Shown here one piece after another: positions 49,554-61,210 of a stretch of DNA of 64,000 nucleotides. The number at the start of each line of letters is the position of its first letter. Position 1 is the stretch's first letter. Source of the stretch: Vigna angularis (taxonomy: Eukaryota; Streptophyta; Magnoliopsida; Fabales; Fabaceae); contig NC_068973.1 in assembly GCF_016808095.1 (NCBI RefSeq), positions 37,318,077 through 37,382,076 of the forward strand. The letters are read 5' to 3'. The notes beneath the pieces were generated by a model, which searched no databases, was not told the DNA's origin, and was given only the letters and a program-made list of their open reading frames with translations. Position numbers and translations under genes: made by a program.

Positions 49554-50372
49554 TTACTCATCGTTACCACTGAGGTGGTTGACCTTGTTGCCGCGCGGAG
49601 CGTTGGGCGCATCGACAACTGTGGCGGCGGACATCTCCATCTGGCAAACCCTGACCGCTCCGATGAGCCTTTCCGGGAGCTCCTCCTCCGCCTGCGCCTC
49701 CACGACGAATCCCATATCGATGGTGACGCTGGTGACGTAGCCCAACGCGAGGCGCAGGATAGCGTTGGCGATGGCACTGCTCCCAATGTCCACGTCAATC
49801 TCGAAGTAGTTCGGTCCCCTGTGATAGTTACACGTTAGCGCCTTTCCCAACAAGCACGCGCTGTAATTCCCCACCGCTTTTTTCACGATCCAAGGTCCCT
49901 TCACGATCCGGTTCACCAGCTTGAACCGCTGATTTCGGAACGCGTCGTCGCCATCGATGAACCGCCCCAGGAGTGAACCGGAGGGAACCGGTTCGTCAGT
50001 GAAAAAGTAGAATACCGCACTGTGGTGCTCTTTCCCCGGGACCTGCAGGTTGACGGCGAAGATGAAGCTCTTCCGGGCTTTGCCTTCGGCCTGGGCCCGG
50101 CGGAGGGCCTGACCCACACGGTTGTCGGGCCGAGCGAGGACGTTGTCGAGCTTCGATTGGGATTTTAGCCAGTCCATACCTGCCGGTGCCAGTAGGTAGT
50201 CGCCGGCGGGGGATTTTTGGTGTTTGGTGAAGTAATTGGGAGAGCGGAGAAGGAAGAGGTCGCCGGGAGGGGATGCCCAGCCGTTGGTGCCAGAGTCAAG
50301 GTCGACGGGGCGGAGGGATCCCCCGCGGACGGCGTCGGAGGTCCAGTGAGCGGAGGAGGCGGTGCGGGACAT
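49554..50372 (-). CDS. DUF1336 (EDR2 C-terminal-like) protein
   Basis: This single-exon gene encodes 272 aa, nearly all one DUF1336 domain. Landmarks are PPGDLFLLRSPNYF with SPAGDYLL, the VNLQVPGKEHHS strand, SLLGRFIDGDDAFRNQRFKL, GKALTCNYHRG and FEIDVDIGSSAIANAILRLA followed by LGYVTS. EDR2 carries this domain after PH and START domains and represses cell death; the short stand-alone plant proteins like this one (for example At5g10750) have no established function that I know of. The gene is far more GC-rich than its surroundings. The first in-frame ATG is at 50372; an upstream GTG-initiated extension (to 50402) was rejected. Confidence 0.93.
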   Translation of the reverse strand: MSRTASSAHWTSDAVRGGSLRPVDLDSGTNGWASPPGDLFLLRSPNYFTKHQKSPAGDYLLAPAGMDWLKSQSKLDNVLARPDNRVGQALRRAQAEGKARKSFIFAVNLQVPGKEHHSAVFYFFTDEPVPSGSLLGRFIDGDDAFRNQRFKLVNRIVKGPWIVKKAVGNYSACLLGKALTCNYHRGPNYFEIDVDIGSSAIANAILRLALGYVTSVTIDMGFVVEAQAEEELPERLIGAVRVCQMEMSAATVVDAPNAPRGNKVNHLSGNDE

Positions 50373-51312
50373 GGCGGCGACAGCGGCTAGGTTTGGATGC
50401 ACGCGCTCATGTCATTCGGATTGGTTTGATTTTGCGATGTGATTTTTGGGTTTTGAGATTTTTGTCTTTACTCGCTGAACAGAACAGAACCGAACACGAC
50501 GCAAGTACTGCTTTGCTCCCTTTATTGCTGTTTGGTGTTTAGTATATCAATCAAGAAAAAGGATTGAGGTTAAAGAGAAGATAATACCCAGAACACCCTT
50601 GCGTTTCGTCGAATCTACGAGTAACGCCACACGGAGCAAACGCGATTTTTCTATTTCCTTTTTTTTTTTTCTTTTGAGTCTTCTACACACGTATTCTGTC
50701 ATCGCAGCAGCCACGCTGATTTTATAGTGCAGGTTTGGACTTCATAGACGAATTCTAATTAAATATATCTTTACCATAATTAAAATGTAAATCTTTTTAA
50801 CATAATATTTTATTTTTGTATAATTCTGTTAAGCTAATTTGTTAATTAGTATATTTAACATATTGATTAAAATTACTTTTTCTTTTATTTTTCTTAAATT
50901 AGGTACATTTACTTTATTGAATGGTTTTTAATTTTGATTTTATTGTTATGCAATATTTTTTTTATGTATGATGAGTTGTTTTATTAAGAATTATAAGAAA
51001 ATATTTAAGATTATTGAAATGTATTTTAGTAACAAAATTTATGGTTTGGAATTAAATTTTTTTAATCACATTTAAAAGGAAATTCAGTTTTGGACAAATT
51101 AACATAGTTAAAAAGAGAAATATCTGACAAACTTTTATTTATTATATGGATAGAAAAACATTTATATATATTTAACTATTAGTTGAAAATAGTAGAGGAA
51201 AATCTTGTATCCATAATAAAAATATGGACCAGTCTATTTTGCTTTTGTTTGTTTTGTATACTTGGGTTGAGTTAGACGGGTTGCCTTGCATAAGAAATGT
51301 AGATTAATTTCT
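50373..51312. other. DUF1336 promoter side and A+T-rich intergenic DNA
   Basis: The leader and promoter of the DUF1336 gene lie at about 50373-50750. The remainder holds nothing I recognise. Confidence 0.4.
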
Positions 51313-51321
51313 TTACACATT

Positions 51322-52151
51322 GGGTGTTGCTTCCTCCACCACTATCCTATACTTTTTCCACCTTTCCACATTATTTTAAATACAATTATATCCTTAACTT
51401 AAAAAGATTTTTACTTTTATCCTATTTTAAATAATTTGAAACTCTAATTTTACTTTCCCAACACCCACCTACGGAACTCTCTTCCCCTTTCTCCATTTCC
51501 GTTTCACCTCCCGACCTCCCACACTTTCACTCCTTTTTCTTCCCAGTTTTTTTTTGGTTTGAAAGCTTTCATTGCCGCCGTGGTGTGAAGGAGCATCGTC
51601 GTCGTGGTGTGGAGGAACATCGAGGAGCATCCAGAACATCAACCAACGTGAGGAAGTATACATCAACGGAGGTGACATCCTTCAACGGATGTCCCATAAT
51701 AAAACAAACTCTAAAATAAAAAACGTAACCCGGAGGTGACATCTTCAACGGATGTCACCTCCGTTTAAAGGTTACTTTTTTTATTTTAGGGTTTTATTTC
51801 AAGGTTTATTCGAATACGAGGAAGCACGACACGCACTGCACCACTCCACGCACTGCACCACGAGAGCGACACTGCACCACAAGAGGGAGACTTTATAATT
51901 CTTTCCACCACCACCAACCTTTGCAACTTGTAGTATCTCACAACAACGAAAGAAGAGAGAAAGAAATATAATGTTAAAATGAAAGAAAAGTATTTTACTC
52001 ATGTACGGGACTATAATAGGTTATTAGTGAAATAGGTTGTGAATGGGTAAAATTAAAAAATAATAACCCTAAAAATAAAATTTTACTGAGGAACAAAATA
52101 GTAAAGGGGAGGTGGAGGGAGAAAGGTGTGGTGGTGGAGGGAGCAACACCC
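51322..52151. mobile_element. 830-bp MULE-like non-autonomous element
   Basis: The left end GGGTGTTGCTTCCTCCACCA is repeated inverted at the right end with one change in 20. Weaker similarity continues inward (TTTCCACC/CCTTTCTCCC). The flanks TTACACATT (51313-51321) and TTATACATT (52152-52160) are a 9-bp duplication with one mismatch, as expected for Mutator-like elements. No transposase is present. Confidence 0.82.
51663..51764. repeat. Duplicated GGAGGTGACATC hairpin inside the MULE-like element
   Basis: A 13-bp-arm hairpin lies at 51732-51744/51752-51764 (CGGAGGTGACATC and its complement, 7-base loop). An imperfect copy, ACGGAGGTGACATCC...GGATGTCCC, sits about 70 bp upstream at 51663-51693. 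Confidence 0.75.
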
Positions 52152-52160
52152 TTATACATT

Positions 52161-54843
52161 TGGTGCAAATTTATAGTTGGTTTGTGGTTCACATAAAAAT
52201 TTCAATAACTTATTTTTTATTTAATTAAATGAGTAAAAATAATAAATTATATAGATCTATTTCTTAAAATAAGTAATATTCAAAAAATTTAATTTAGAAC
52301 TTTTAAGTACAAGTCTATTGGAGATAGAAATAAAACAAGAGAATAAATGTGAATAAGGAAGTTGTTTTTGGATAGACTAGAAGTAAACGAGATGACTACC
52401 TTTGGATGGACAAAAAAATAAAACGTATAAATAAGTTACTTAGAGAAAACACAGAATGTATAGCTGTTAAATTTTATGAATTCAAGTAATGCGTGTTATG
52501 CAAACCAAATATGAGTTAGTCCGTCATTGGTATGTACGACGGGATGGACCTAAAGAGGCTAACCGGTTAAAATACTCAATCCACCCCACATTTTTTTCTT
52601 GCATAATATATCTTTTATTGTCATCTATATTTGATATATCACATTTCCTTCTTTGTATATGATGTTTTTCATTTAGATTATGAGAACTAAGCATTTAATA
52701 TGCCTATGATTTTTTTTTTATGAATATAGTTTAAAAATTAATTATTAAAAAATATATTTTTTAAAATTGTTTTAAAGAATAATATAAATCAATAATGAGA
52801 AGTAAAATGGTATCTTTTTAACGACTAATTAAGGTTTTTTTTATATATATTTTTTGAGACTAAATCTTTACTTTGAGTCCTTTGAAAGAATCAAATGCAA
52901 CCATACTTGTTGATAACATGGATAAATCCATGATGGCAATGATAAATAGGAAATGAGAGAAGAGAAAATGAAAGTCATGTATATTTTTTTCTTTTAAGGG
53001 AAAACGAGTATATTAATGATGTTTGATCCTTAATATGAAAGTCGTGAAAATTGTCACTGTTGGAAGGAAAAAAAACAATATAAATCATGAAAATGTACCT
53101 AATGGAAAAATGTGATTAGTGATAAGAAAAAATAATAAATATTTACTTTTATAATGATTAATTTATTTGGAAAATCCTTACAACTTTATTTTCCTTTTAT
53201 TATGGTTCAGGCATTCTAATTAGGGATAGTTATTGATGTTAGAGAAAAGAATATTAACATATTTAATTTTCTTATGTAAATAGCCCTTACCAAAATAAGA
53301 AAGAGGCCATTATAAATATAAACACAGTGCATATACATTGATTTACATATCACAAACCTAGATAATCTATTATCTACGTAAAAAAAAGTACTAATTCCTA
53401 TATTATCTATACGAAGTAATTTTTTCCCCTACGTTTATCTTTCAATTTTATGCTTTAAATAAAATTTATTTGATTTTTTTAAAATTTAACTATTTTTAAG
53501 TAAAATTACTTACTAAATTAAAAAATTTAATTTTATAATTATAAAAATAAAAATAATGACATTTTTATTATTTTTTATTATTATAAAGAAAAAATAAACA
53601 CAATGTGTTTTCACCAATATATATATTTTTACCAATTGTGATAATACTTTATTAGCAGAAGGTCGTTAAAACTTCTTCTCCATCGATAGAATTTTATTGA
53701 AAACTGTCAAAGCGAGAAAAAAACCATTAAATATAATAAGATATTCATAAAATTTTATGATTTTTAATAAATTTCGAACACTAACGAAAACATTTTTCTG
53801 AAAAACTAATTTCTTGTTAACAATTATTTTATTTAAAAAACTGAACCTTATTTTAGACAGAGGTTGGTTTATTAACTTTTTCAAACTTTGATTTATTGAA
53901 ATAAAAATATTATGTTCATCTTTTAAAAATTGTTTTTTAAATGTAGGTTACTTATATTTTATTTAAAATTTAATTAATTTAAATATTTTTGCAATACAAT
54001 AAATACTCACTAGTAAAATAAAATATTAAAAAAAAAATTAAAAAGTTTGATTCTTATTCATGCACTAACTCCGTCGTAGTGAAAGTCAACGTTATCAATT
54101 AAGTGGTCAAATGTCCCACGTAAAAATTTCACAAATATTTTAAAAAAATTATAAAACTCAATAACAAAGATATAAAATTACTCACAATGAAACTCACACA
54201 TCATTAATATATTTTTATCTAAAAAGATAACATCCGACCATGCTCAACAAAATATAAAACATTAACCTTATCAAATGTATCACTTCATCCATGCAACAAC
54301 TTAAACTCCATCATTTTTTTCATGTTTTTAGACAAAACTTTATAAATTACATTTGAGTGTGTTTGTTTTGTCAAGAGTTTTTAAAGTGTCGAAATTAGAA
54401 GACGAATGTTTCGTGAGAGATAACTTTATCAAATGGTGTTTGATACTTGGTTTTTGAACATCAAAACTAGAAGTGAATGTCTCTAGACTAAACTTTATGA
54501 ACTATGAATTGTTCGTGAGAGTTTTGAAATGTCAAAGTTAGAAGATAGATGTATTTTGAATAGAAAACTTTATTGACTGATATTTAATATCATGCTCTTG
54601 AGTATCATTGTTAAATGATAAATGTATGTAAATTAAGAATTTTATGAGTTAAAACATATAGAAATTGTTTTTATAAGTATAAACAAATATAAAAATTATT
54701 TGATAAATGAACTCATTGTATATTTTTTTTAACGTTTTTATACATTACTTCTATTTTGCATTATACGTTACGTTATAAGCTCTTGAATAACTAAATGTAT
54801 ATTTTTTCTATTATTTTGCAAATACAAGTGAAAAGCTATGGAA

Positions 54844-54905
<62 letters not shown>

Positions 54906-55822
54906 ATAAGGACAAGAATAATTCCTCTCAACATTTTTCATATTAATTTTTAGTGTTTAAATGCACTTCTAAATAAGAGAAGAATAAGAAAAAGCAAAAT
55001 ATATAATTACAAAAGTGATAATTGTTTTATCTATGTTTTAAGCTTTGTATTCTAATGAATGACATTAAAATAATTGTAAACTTGTTAACAATCAATTATT
55101 TTCTACTTCTAGTCTTTTTAAGAAGAAAAATGTGTTTTCAGCTTATTTACTTTCAATCAAACGTGTCGAATATTTCTCTATTTGCTTAATCGTGTCGAAT
55201 TTTTAGTCTTTTTAACTTAAAAATTGACATGTTTCTAAAGTTCTGAAAATTAAATTAGTTAATATAAAACTATAAAAGTCCATGTTTGACCAGAAAAGGT
55301 AAAAAAAGTATTTTTGTTTCCAAAAAACTAACACTTTTATTTTTTTGTCTTTTTTGTTTAGGGCTTTTAGGTAGTTTGATGAGAAGAGGATGGATAGCAA
55401 CGTAATTTAAAAATCGAAGGGAAGTGTTGATTATGTTTTTGAATGTAGAAGATAACGACACGTAGAGAAGAGAAAAGATGTTGAATAGGAGTGAAAGGAG
55501 CGTCATATAAACCCAACCCAACTGTTCATCAAATCAAACCAAAGCAAACCAATCATCTAACCATCACGTCACTACAAAAACTTGTTTTCTTCACTACAAA
55601 AATTTTGTAGACCTTCTGTTCGTTGTAATATATCATTTCAATTATAATTTAAGTCGTGTTAATTTAATACAATCTCAGTATAATAAAATTATATTAAACT
55701 GGCATGTCTTTTAAAATTACATTATTTTTTATAATTTTGAAGATAAAATTACACCATTTTAATATTTTTACCTCGTGAGATACCTTTCTTTACTACTAAA
55801 AAAATCCTATCTATTATTAAAA

Positions 55823-55824
<2 letters not shown>
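52161..55824. other. Long A+T-rich intergenic stretch
   Basis: I read both strands and found no gene or element ends. The ORFs of 60-83 aa here are low-complexity. A (TA)n tract lies at 54848-54902. Confidence 0.5.
54848..54902. repeat. (TA)n microsatellite
   Basis: About 27 TA units in A+T-rich intergenic DNA. Confidence 0.95.

Positions 55825-55907
<83 letters not shown>
55825..55907. repeat. (TA)n microsatellite
   Basis: About 41 TA units, immediately left of the inverted-repeat element at 55908. Confidence 0.95.
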
Positions 55908-55911
<4 letters not shown>

Positions 55912-56978
55912 TTTGCTAACGCACGTACGTCTGTTTTTCAGTTGGTATATTTTAGTAATGTGTACCAGATTTTAGTAGACAAAAATACCCTTATATATAT
56001 CATGGATTCTAAGTTTTAAGGTTAACGGTATTTTAATAATTTTCATTCTCAAAACTTAAAAAAAAAAAAAAACCATTCTCAAAACTTAAAAAAAAAAAAA
56101 CCCCAAACCCTTACTCACCTCTTTCATTGCTCTCAATCCTTTCTCTTTCATATTCACCTTCAAGCAAATGTTCATTCAAGATCTCTTCAATTTCACCATC
56201 TTCACTAACCTCTCTAATTTCATCATCTGCATATGTTGAATCATCTTCTCTAAAAAAAACCCTCCAGGCCAATTACCAATTCTTTTGGATGTCATTATGC
56301 TTGTGAAAATTAGATAAAATTATATACGACAAAAATTATAAAATGAAAACTCATTATAAAGTCATTTTTTGTAAGAAATTGTTTAACAATGAGTGTTTCT
56401 GATTTTTTCCAAGCCAATTACCAATTCCTTTGATGTCATTATGCTTGTGAAAATTAGATAAAATTAGATAAGACAAAAATTATAAAATAAAAACTCATTA
56501 TAAAATCATTTTTTGTAAGAAATTGTTTAACAACTGATTTTTTCCAAGTCAATTACCAATTCCTTTATGCTTGTGAAAATTGGATAAAATTAGATAAGAC
56601 AAAATTTATAAGATGAAAACTCATATAAAATCATTTTTTTGTAAGATTGTTTAACGGCAAGTGTTTTTGATTTTTTCAATTGGGACTACAATAGGATAGG
56701 GATGACAGAGAAAAGATTGGAGTGAGAAAGATGAAAGAGAAAGAGTTGAGAGAAATTTTTGATTTTTTCAATTGGGGCTACAGTAGTAGGGATAACAGAG
56801 AAAGAATTGAAGTGAGAAAGATAAAAGAGAAAGAGTTGAGAGGAATGAGAGAGGTGAGTAAGGGTTTGAGTTTTTTTTTTTTTTTTTTTTTTTTTGAGAA
56901 TAAAAATTATTAAAATACCCTTAATCTTAAAACTTAGAATCCATGATATATAAGGATATTTTTGTCTACTAAAACCCA

Positions 56979-56979
<1 letters not shown>
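55908..56979. mobile_element. Inverted-repeat element bounded by (TA)n tracts
   Basis: The left arm (55964 to about 56150: TTTTAGTAGACAAAAATA, ATCATGGATTCTAAGTTTTA, AAACCCTTACTCACCTCT) is found inverted in the right arm (about 56790-56979) at high similarity over roughly 180 bp. The left arm has an extra 56 bp (from GAGATTTGCTAACGC) not present on the right, so the right end looks truncated. No coding sequence. No TSD can be read because both flanks are (TA)n. The superfamily is unknown. Confidence 0.75.
56255..56660. repeat. Three tandem ~115-135-bp units inside the inverted-repeat element
   Basis: Each unit runs CCAATTACCAATTC, ATTATGCTTGTGAAAATTAG (or TTGG), GATAAAATTA, AAAACTCAT and TCATTTTTTGTAAG to TTGTTTAAC. 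The third copy has lost part of the segment between AATTCCTTT and ATGCTTGTG. Confidence 0.85.

Positions 56980-57044
<65 letters not shown>
56980..57044. repeat. (TA)n microsatellite
   Basis: About 32 TA units directly right of the inverted-repeat element, matching the tract on its left side. Confidence 0.95.
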
Positions 57045-57047
<3 letters not shown>

Positions 57048-59806
57048 AAAATTTATGTTGGTGTTAACTTTTATGGTTCGGATAGATAAGGCGCAGTTTG
57101 TTAGAAAATCTTTTCAAGGTACTTGACAAAAACTGTGCTGTCATCAAAATCTGATTATAATAGTAGACCACGAGCAACGGGAACATGCCTTTGAAGACAA
57201 CAACAGCAACAAACACACTTTCCAAAGGTTAGATGGACATGGCTGACTGAGAGAATTGCTTAAATTATGAAAGGTTTTTTTAATAACTTATCCATTGAAC
57301 CAGATACCTTAAAACTTTTTAACTGTTTCTTATCGGTAAAAACCATTTTTTTAATAACTTCAGCTAAACATTTTCTTTGTTGACTTTAGTATTGAACTCT
57401 TCAATCTATATGACCTGTGAGATCTACAATTTTAAAATAAATAACTTATTTCAGTAAACACACATTCTATATATTCTAAGTCCAAAATTTGTCCAGTGAG
57501 GAAAACCCTTTTATTGTTTCTTTTCTGCTAGTTTGTCTAATCATGTTGGGTCTAATTTATCCTTTGATGAAATTAATGAAACTTCACAAATAGTGTGTCT
57601 GGAAAATCATCAAAATCGTTTGTAAGCATGAACCACATCACATTTAAAAGGAAAGCTACTGGGAAACCACTTATTTTCCACATATTTAACAGACGTAGAA
57701 AGAGTTAAGCACCAAATTAAACATGTATTTAGTAGTTCCATGTGGGTAAGATAATACTGATAGTTTCAATCTCGGATCATCTGAGAACGTATCATATGGG
57801 CGAGATAATACTAACAATTCCACAGAAAATTCGAACATACATTCTAAGGAGAGACAACTGAATCTAGCAGTGGCTTTGGAAGTTTGGGTGGAATCATGGC
57901 GAGTTTATATATGCAATTGAAAGGAAAATAAACTTGTAGGACTTCAATCCCTACCAACAATTCTAATCATAAAAAATAATTACCCTATTCTATCGCCAAT
58001 GGACATTGTAGTTCTGGTAGTTGCAAAGGGGAATATACACTACAGACCAGAATTTGATGGTACTCACAGGAATATTGGACAATCAATGCTTGAGCATATT
58101 CGGTTAAACTTCTTTCTGATTGAAATTTAGTAACAGGTTAGAGTGTTTTGAAGATTTAAAATACTTTTGTTTCAATTACATTAAATGTTTCACACATGTC
58201 ATCCTAAGATTATATTTTTTTGGTGTGTGACCGGTGATTGAGTGTGCTTGAGTTTTACTAAAATTGTTCGGGTCCGTATAGGGCATGGGCCACGTCATCT
58301 CTCAAGAGCTCCTCAAAGTTATTTGTCTCAGGTGTGAGCTGAATCTTACATTGACATGCCGTGTATATATGACAATAATACGTGTTTCTTCTGCTTCATT
58401 TTCCTACCCAGTGAAGACAGTAGTTTTGCAGAGGCAAATGTATAAATACAACAGTTAGAGTTAACATAAAATAAATTACGCTCATTCATTCTTGTTTATG
58501 ATTTAAATTTTGCTTGACTACATTGAATGCATACCTTATTTGAATTTTAGAACAGCGTTGCAGAAGCTGTCCTAGACTGTATAGAAAAATGAAAACGCTT
58601 TACTGTAGATTGCGGATGCCCATGCTTCCGACTTTCTTTAAAATGCAAGTAATGGCCTAGTTATTTTGGGGAAACACTTCTTTATCGAAATCAGAAACTT
58701 CAAGACTCACTTAAAGCATAAACATAACAAACCCTGAGCTCAGTTGCAGCTCGACCGAATTCATACATAGTTTATTAGTTCCTTGTAAGGGATTTGACTC
58801 TTCTATGAATACTCTAGAGAATAGAATGTTAACTAGGAAATCAGAGGTGTGCACATCATCCCTTTAGAGAAGCCAAATTCCAAGAGAAACTATTACGTTA
58901 GGAATTCCATGGGGTTGACCAACCTCCTACACGACTTGAATTGAAACACTCAAAAAGCATATTAATTAAGTTCAGGGTACATACCATTGAAGGACTATAT
59001 ACTTTCAATAGTATCTCCAATAACTTCTTCGTCTTTTATCAGAAAATTATTTTGGACGCCCAAAATACATACTGGAGTCACACTAAGCTAAACTTGCAAG
59101 TTTAATAAATAAAATTAAATTCTATTTCAAACTTGTTGTTCATATGATCTAATAGAGTAGCAGTATTCTAGATAAAAAAAATATAGTAGTAGTATAATTG
59201 CCTGTAGTACTATAACCTGCGTATAGTTCAGATTCCATCACACATATTTTGTATCATTAAACAATACACATTCACGCAAGTTTAGAAAAATGTATTAGGC
59301 ACTAAATATGGAACCAGATAATCATTTTATTTCTCCCAAAATGCTCGTGCTGTCCTAGTGGTGAAGGGAATTATAAAGATAGGTGCTGGTAATTGTAAAG
59401 AGGCCGTGCAAGAAAGAACATATACAGGAAAGAAAAACTACTCTTCGATAGTAATTACTGAGTAAAAAAACACTAGATTTTATTTGTTCCTGAGAAATCA
59501 GAATGCAGAGGTATACATCACACAGGAACGGCTGAAAAAATTGATTATAAGATCCCAATAAATTATCTGAATTAAAAGCATGCTCTCTACAAGAGACCAT
59601 AAATTAAAATCCCAACAATATAAACAAGTGTGGAAGCGACACTAAGATGCTGCGTATGAATCTAATCCATTTTGCACTAAGTGAAATGATAAATTCTGCG
59701 ATCATTATCAAACAAGACCAGTAAAATGAAGACTAAGGACATTCTACAGCGGTTAAGTTTTTCTGTAGGAGGTAAATTAGGGTTCACAAATGACGGACCT
59801 TGACCT
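57045..59806. other. Intergenic, less A+T-rich, no recognised gene
   Basis: The base composition is more balanced than in the neighbouring deserts, so small exons or an unrecognised non-coding transcript are possible. I found no frame with family resemblance. The end near 59600-59806 is probably the 3' UTR of the small membrane-protein gene. Confidence 0.35.
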
Positions 59807-60053
59807 TCAGTGAGCCTTTCTCCTTTGCGTCGGTTTCTGGGTGGCTAATTTATAAATCCAATACACCTAGAGTAAATCAAATGAACAAAGAGTGATTAGA
59901 GATAGAAATGGTGACATTTATTTGAAAATAAGAGTGATGAATGGAGAGAAAAATGACCATAGCGAGGACATGCACTGCTATCAGAAGAACCAGTAATACA
60001 GGTAGTGCGTCCTGGATCCATGGTTGCGTGGGTTTGTGATGTCCGTACGCCAT
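59807..60053 (-). CDS. 51-aa single-helix membrane protein (unknown function)
   Basis: Two exons, 59958-60053 and 59807-59866, join in phase 0 to encode 51 aa. The protein starts MAYGHHKPTQPWIQ, has one transmembrane segment (about residues 16-37, LPVLLVLLIAVHVLAM followed by VYWIY), and ends in a basic tail KPTQRRKAH. I recall similar short plant proteins with a helix followed by YWIYRLA and a basic C-terminus, but know no function. The acceptor TACTCTAG is good. The donor GTCATT after AVHVLAM is weak, so the join needs transcript support. Without splicing the first exon runs into unrelated residues. The basic tail suggests the C-terminus stays in the cytosol. Confidence 0.7.
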
Positions 60054-61210
60054 TCCACTCTGAAATTTCAAAACGCGAGGAAGCAATACAGTGAAGGTTT
60101 TGTTTCACTTCAAACCGGGGTTACAACAAATACTATTTTCCCAACTACAGAGATGAACTGATGCATTGTAATAATAATAATAATAATAGTAATTACCATA
60201 ATTATTTGTTATTAGTATTATTAAAAAACAAAAATTGGGATTTCAATATTCATCTATATATATCATTCATTTATGCTTGTCAACTATACATAAGGTGATT
60301 AAGTTTTAAATATATCATAAATTTTAGTTTATTTAATTAATTTTTTTTAATTTTTTGTTTTGTTGAGTACTTAAAAATTATTAGGTATCCTTTCCTCCAT
60401 CATTTTGTTTATTTATTCTTAAAATATTAAAAAAAAATTAATAGAGACTATTTCAAATTAAAAAAGTAAAATGGAAAATGCTGAGTTCCATCATACATAA
60501 AAAGAATTATATATTTAACAACTCAAATACCATAGTTTAATTTAATAGATAATATTAGTTGATAAAATAGACAAGTTTACTAATAACTTTAATGACAATT
60601 AAGCCTAGCAATTAATTCCAAACTACTGAAAAAACATAATTTTCAATAAACAATAAAATGTATACCAGTAAAAAGAATGTTAAAAATTATGTGAAAAGAA
60701 AGACTTCTCTTGGGAACGTTCAAATTTTTTTATGTTATTATTAATTGATCAGAAAATATTTTAAGCATGATTTTTAAAAGGGTAATCATAAAAATTAATA
60801 AATGTAGTGGTAATAATAATAGTAATTTATAATTACATAATAATATTAAAAAAAATTATGATGTTAGTGCATACAGAACAGGAAATTGTGCACGGAGGGG
60901 ATCCATTAGGGCCATGAAAACATAAACTTTCCACGGTGCCAAAGGTGGTAGAGGTTTAATCAAATCCAATCAAAGAAGAGGGCGGTTCGTTCTGCAAAAT
61001 TGGTGCCAACTGTCTAGTTCGGTGCTTACCTTACACCACACGTGGCAGTTTTCGTCAGCTTTCAGATTTGCGAGAAAGTCACACACACTCACCGCTGCAC
61101 CTCATCGAATCAAACCAATGACTAATTGGTCGCACCTATGCATTTTCTCAAACACTTGGTGTTCAGCGTTTTTCCATGTTTTCCATTGAATTTGTTTCCC
61201 CTACATACCA
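60054..61210. promoter_or_regulatory. Divergent intergenic region with a G-box near the ABC1 kinase start
   Basis: The small membrane-protein gene (minus) and the ABC1 kinase gene (plus) diverge from here. A CACGTG G-box in the context CACGTGGC (61039-61046) lies about 170 bp upstream of the proposed ATG, a context bound by bZIP factors including ABRE-type regulators. A short (TAA)n run is at about 60170-60188. Confidence 0.45.

Noticed and set aside
50373..50402. GTG-initiated extension of the DUF1336 protein
   Set aside because: It is not an ATG; the first in-frame ATG is at 50372 and the domain is complete from there.
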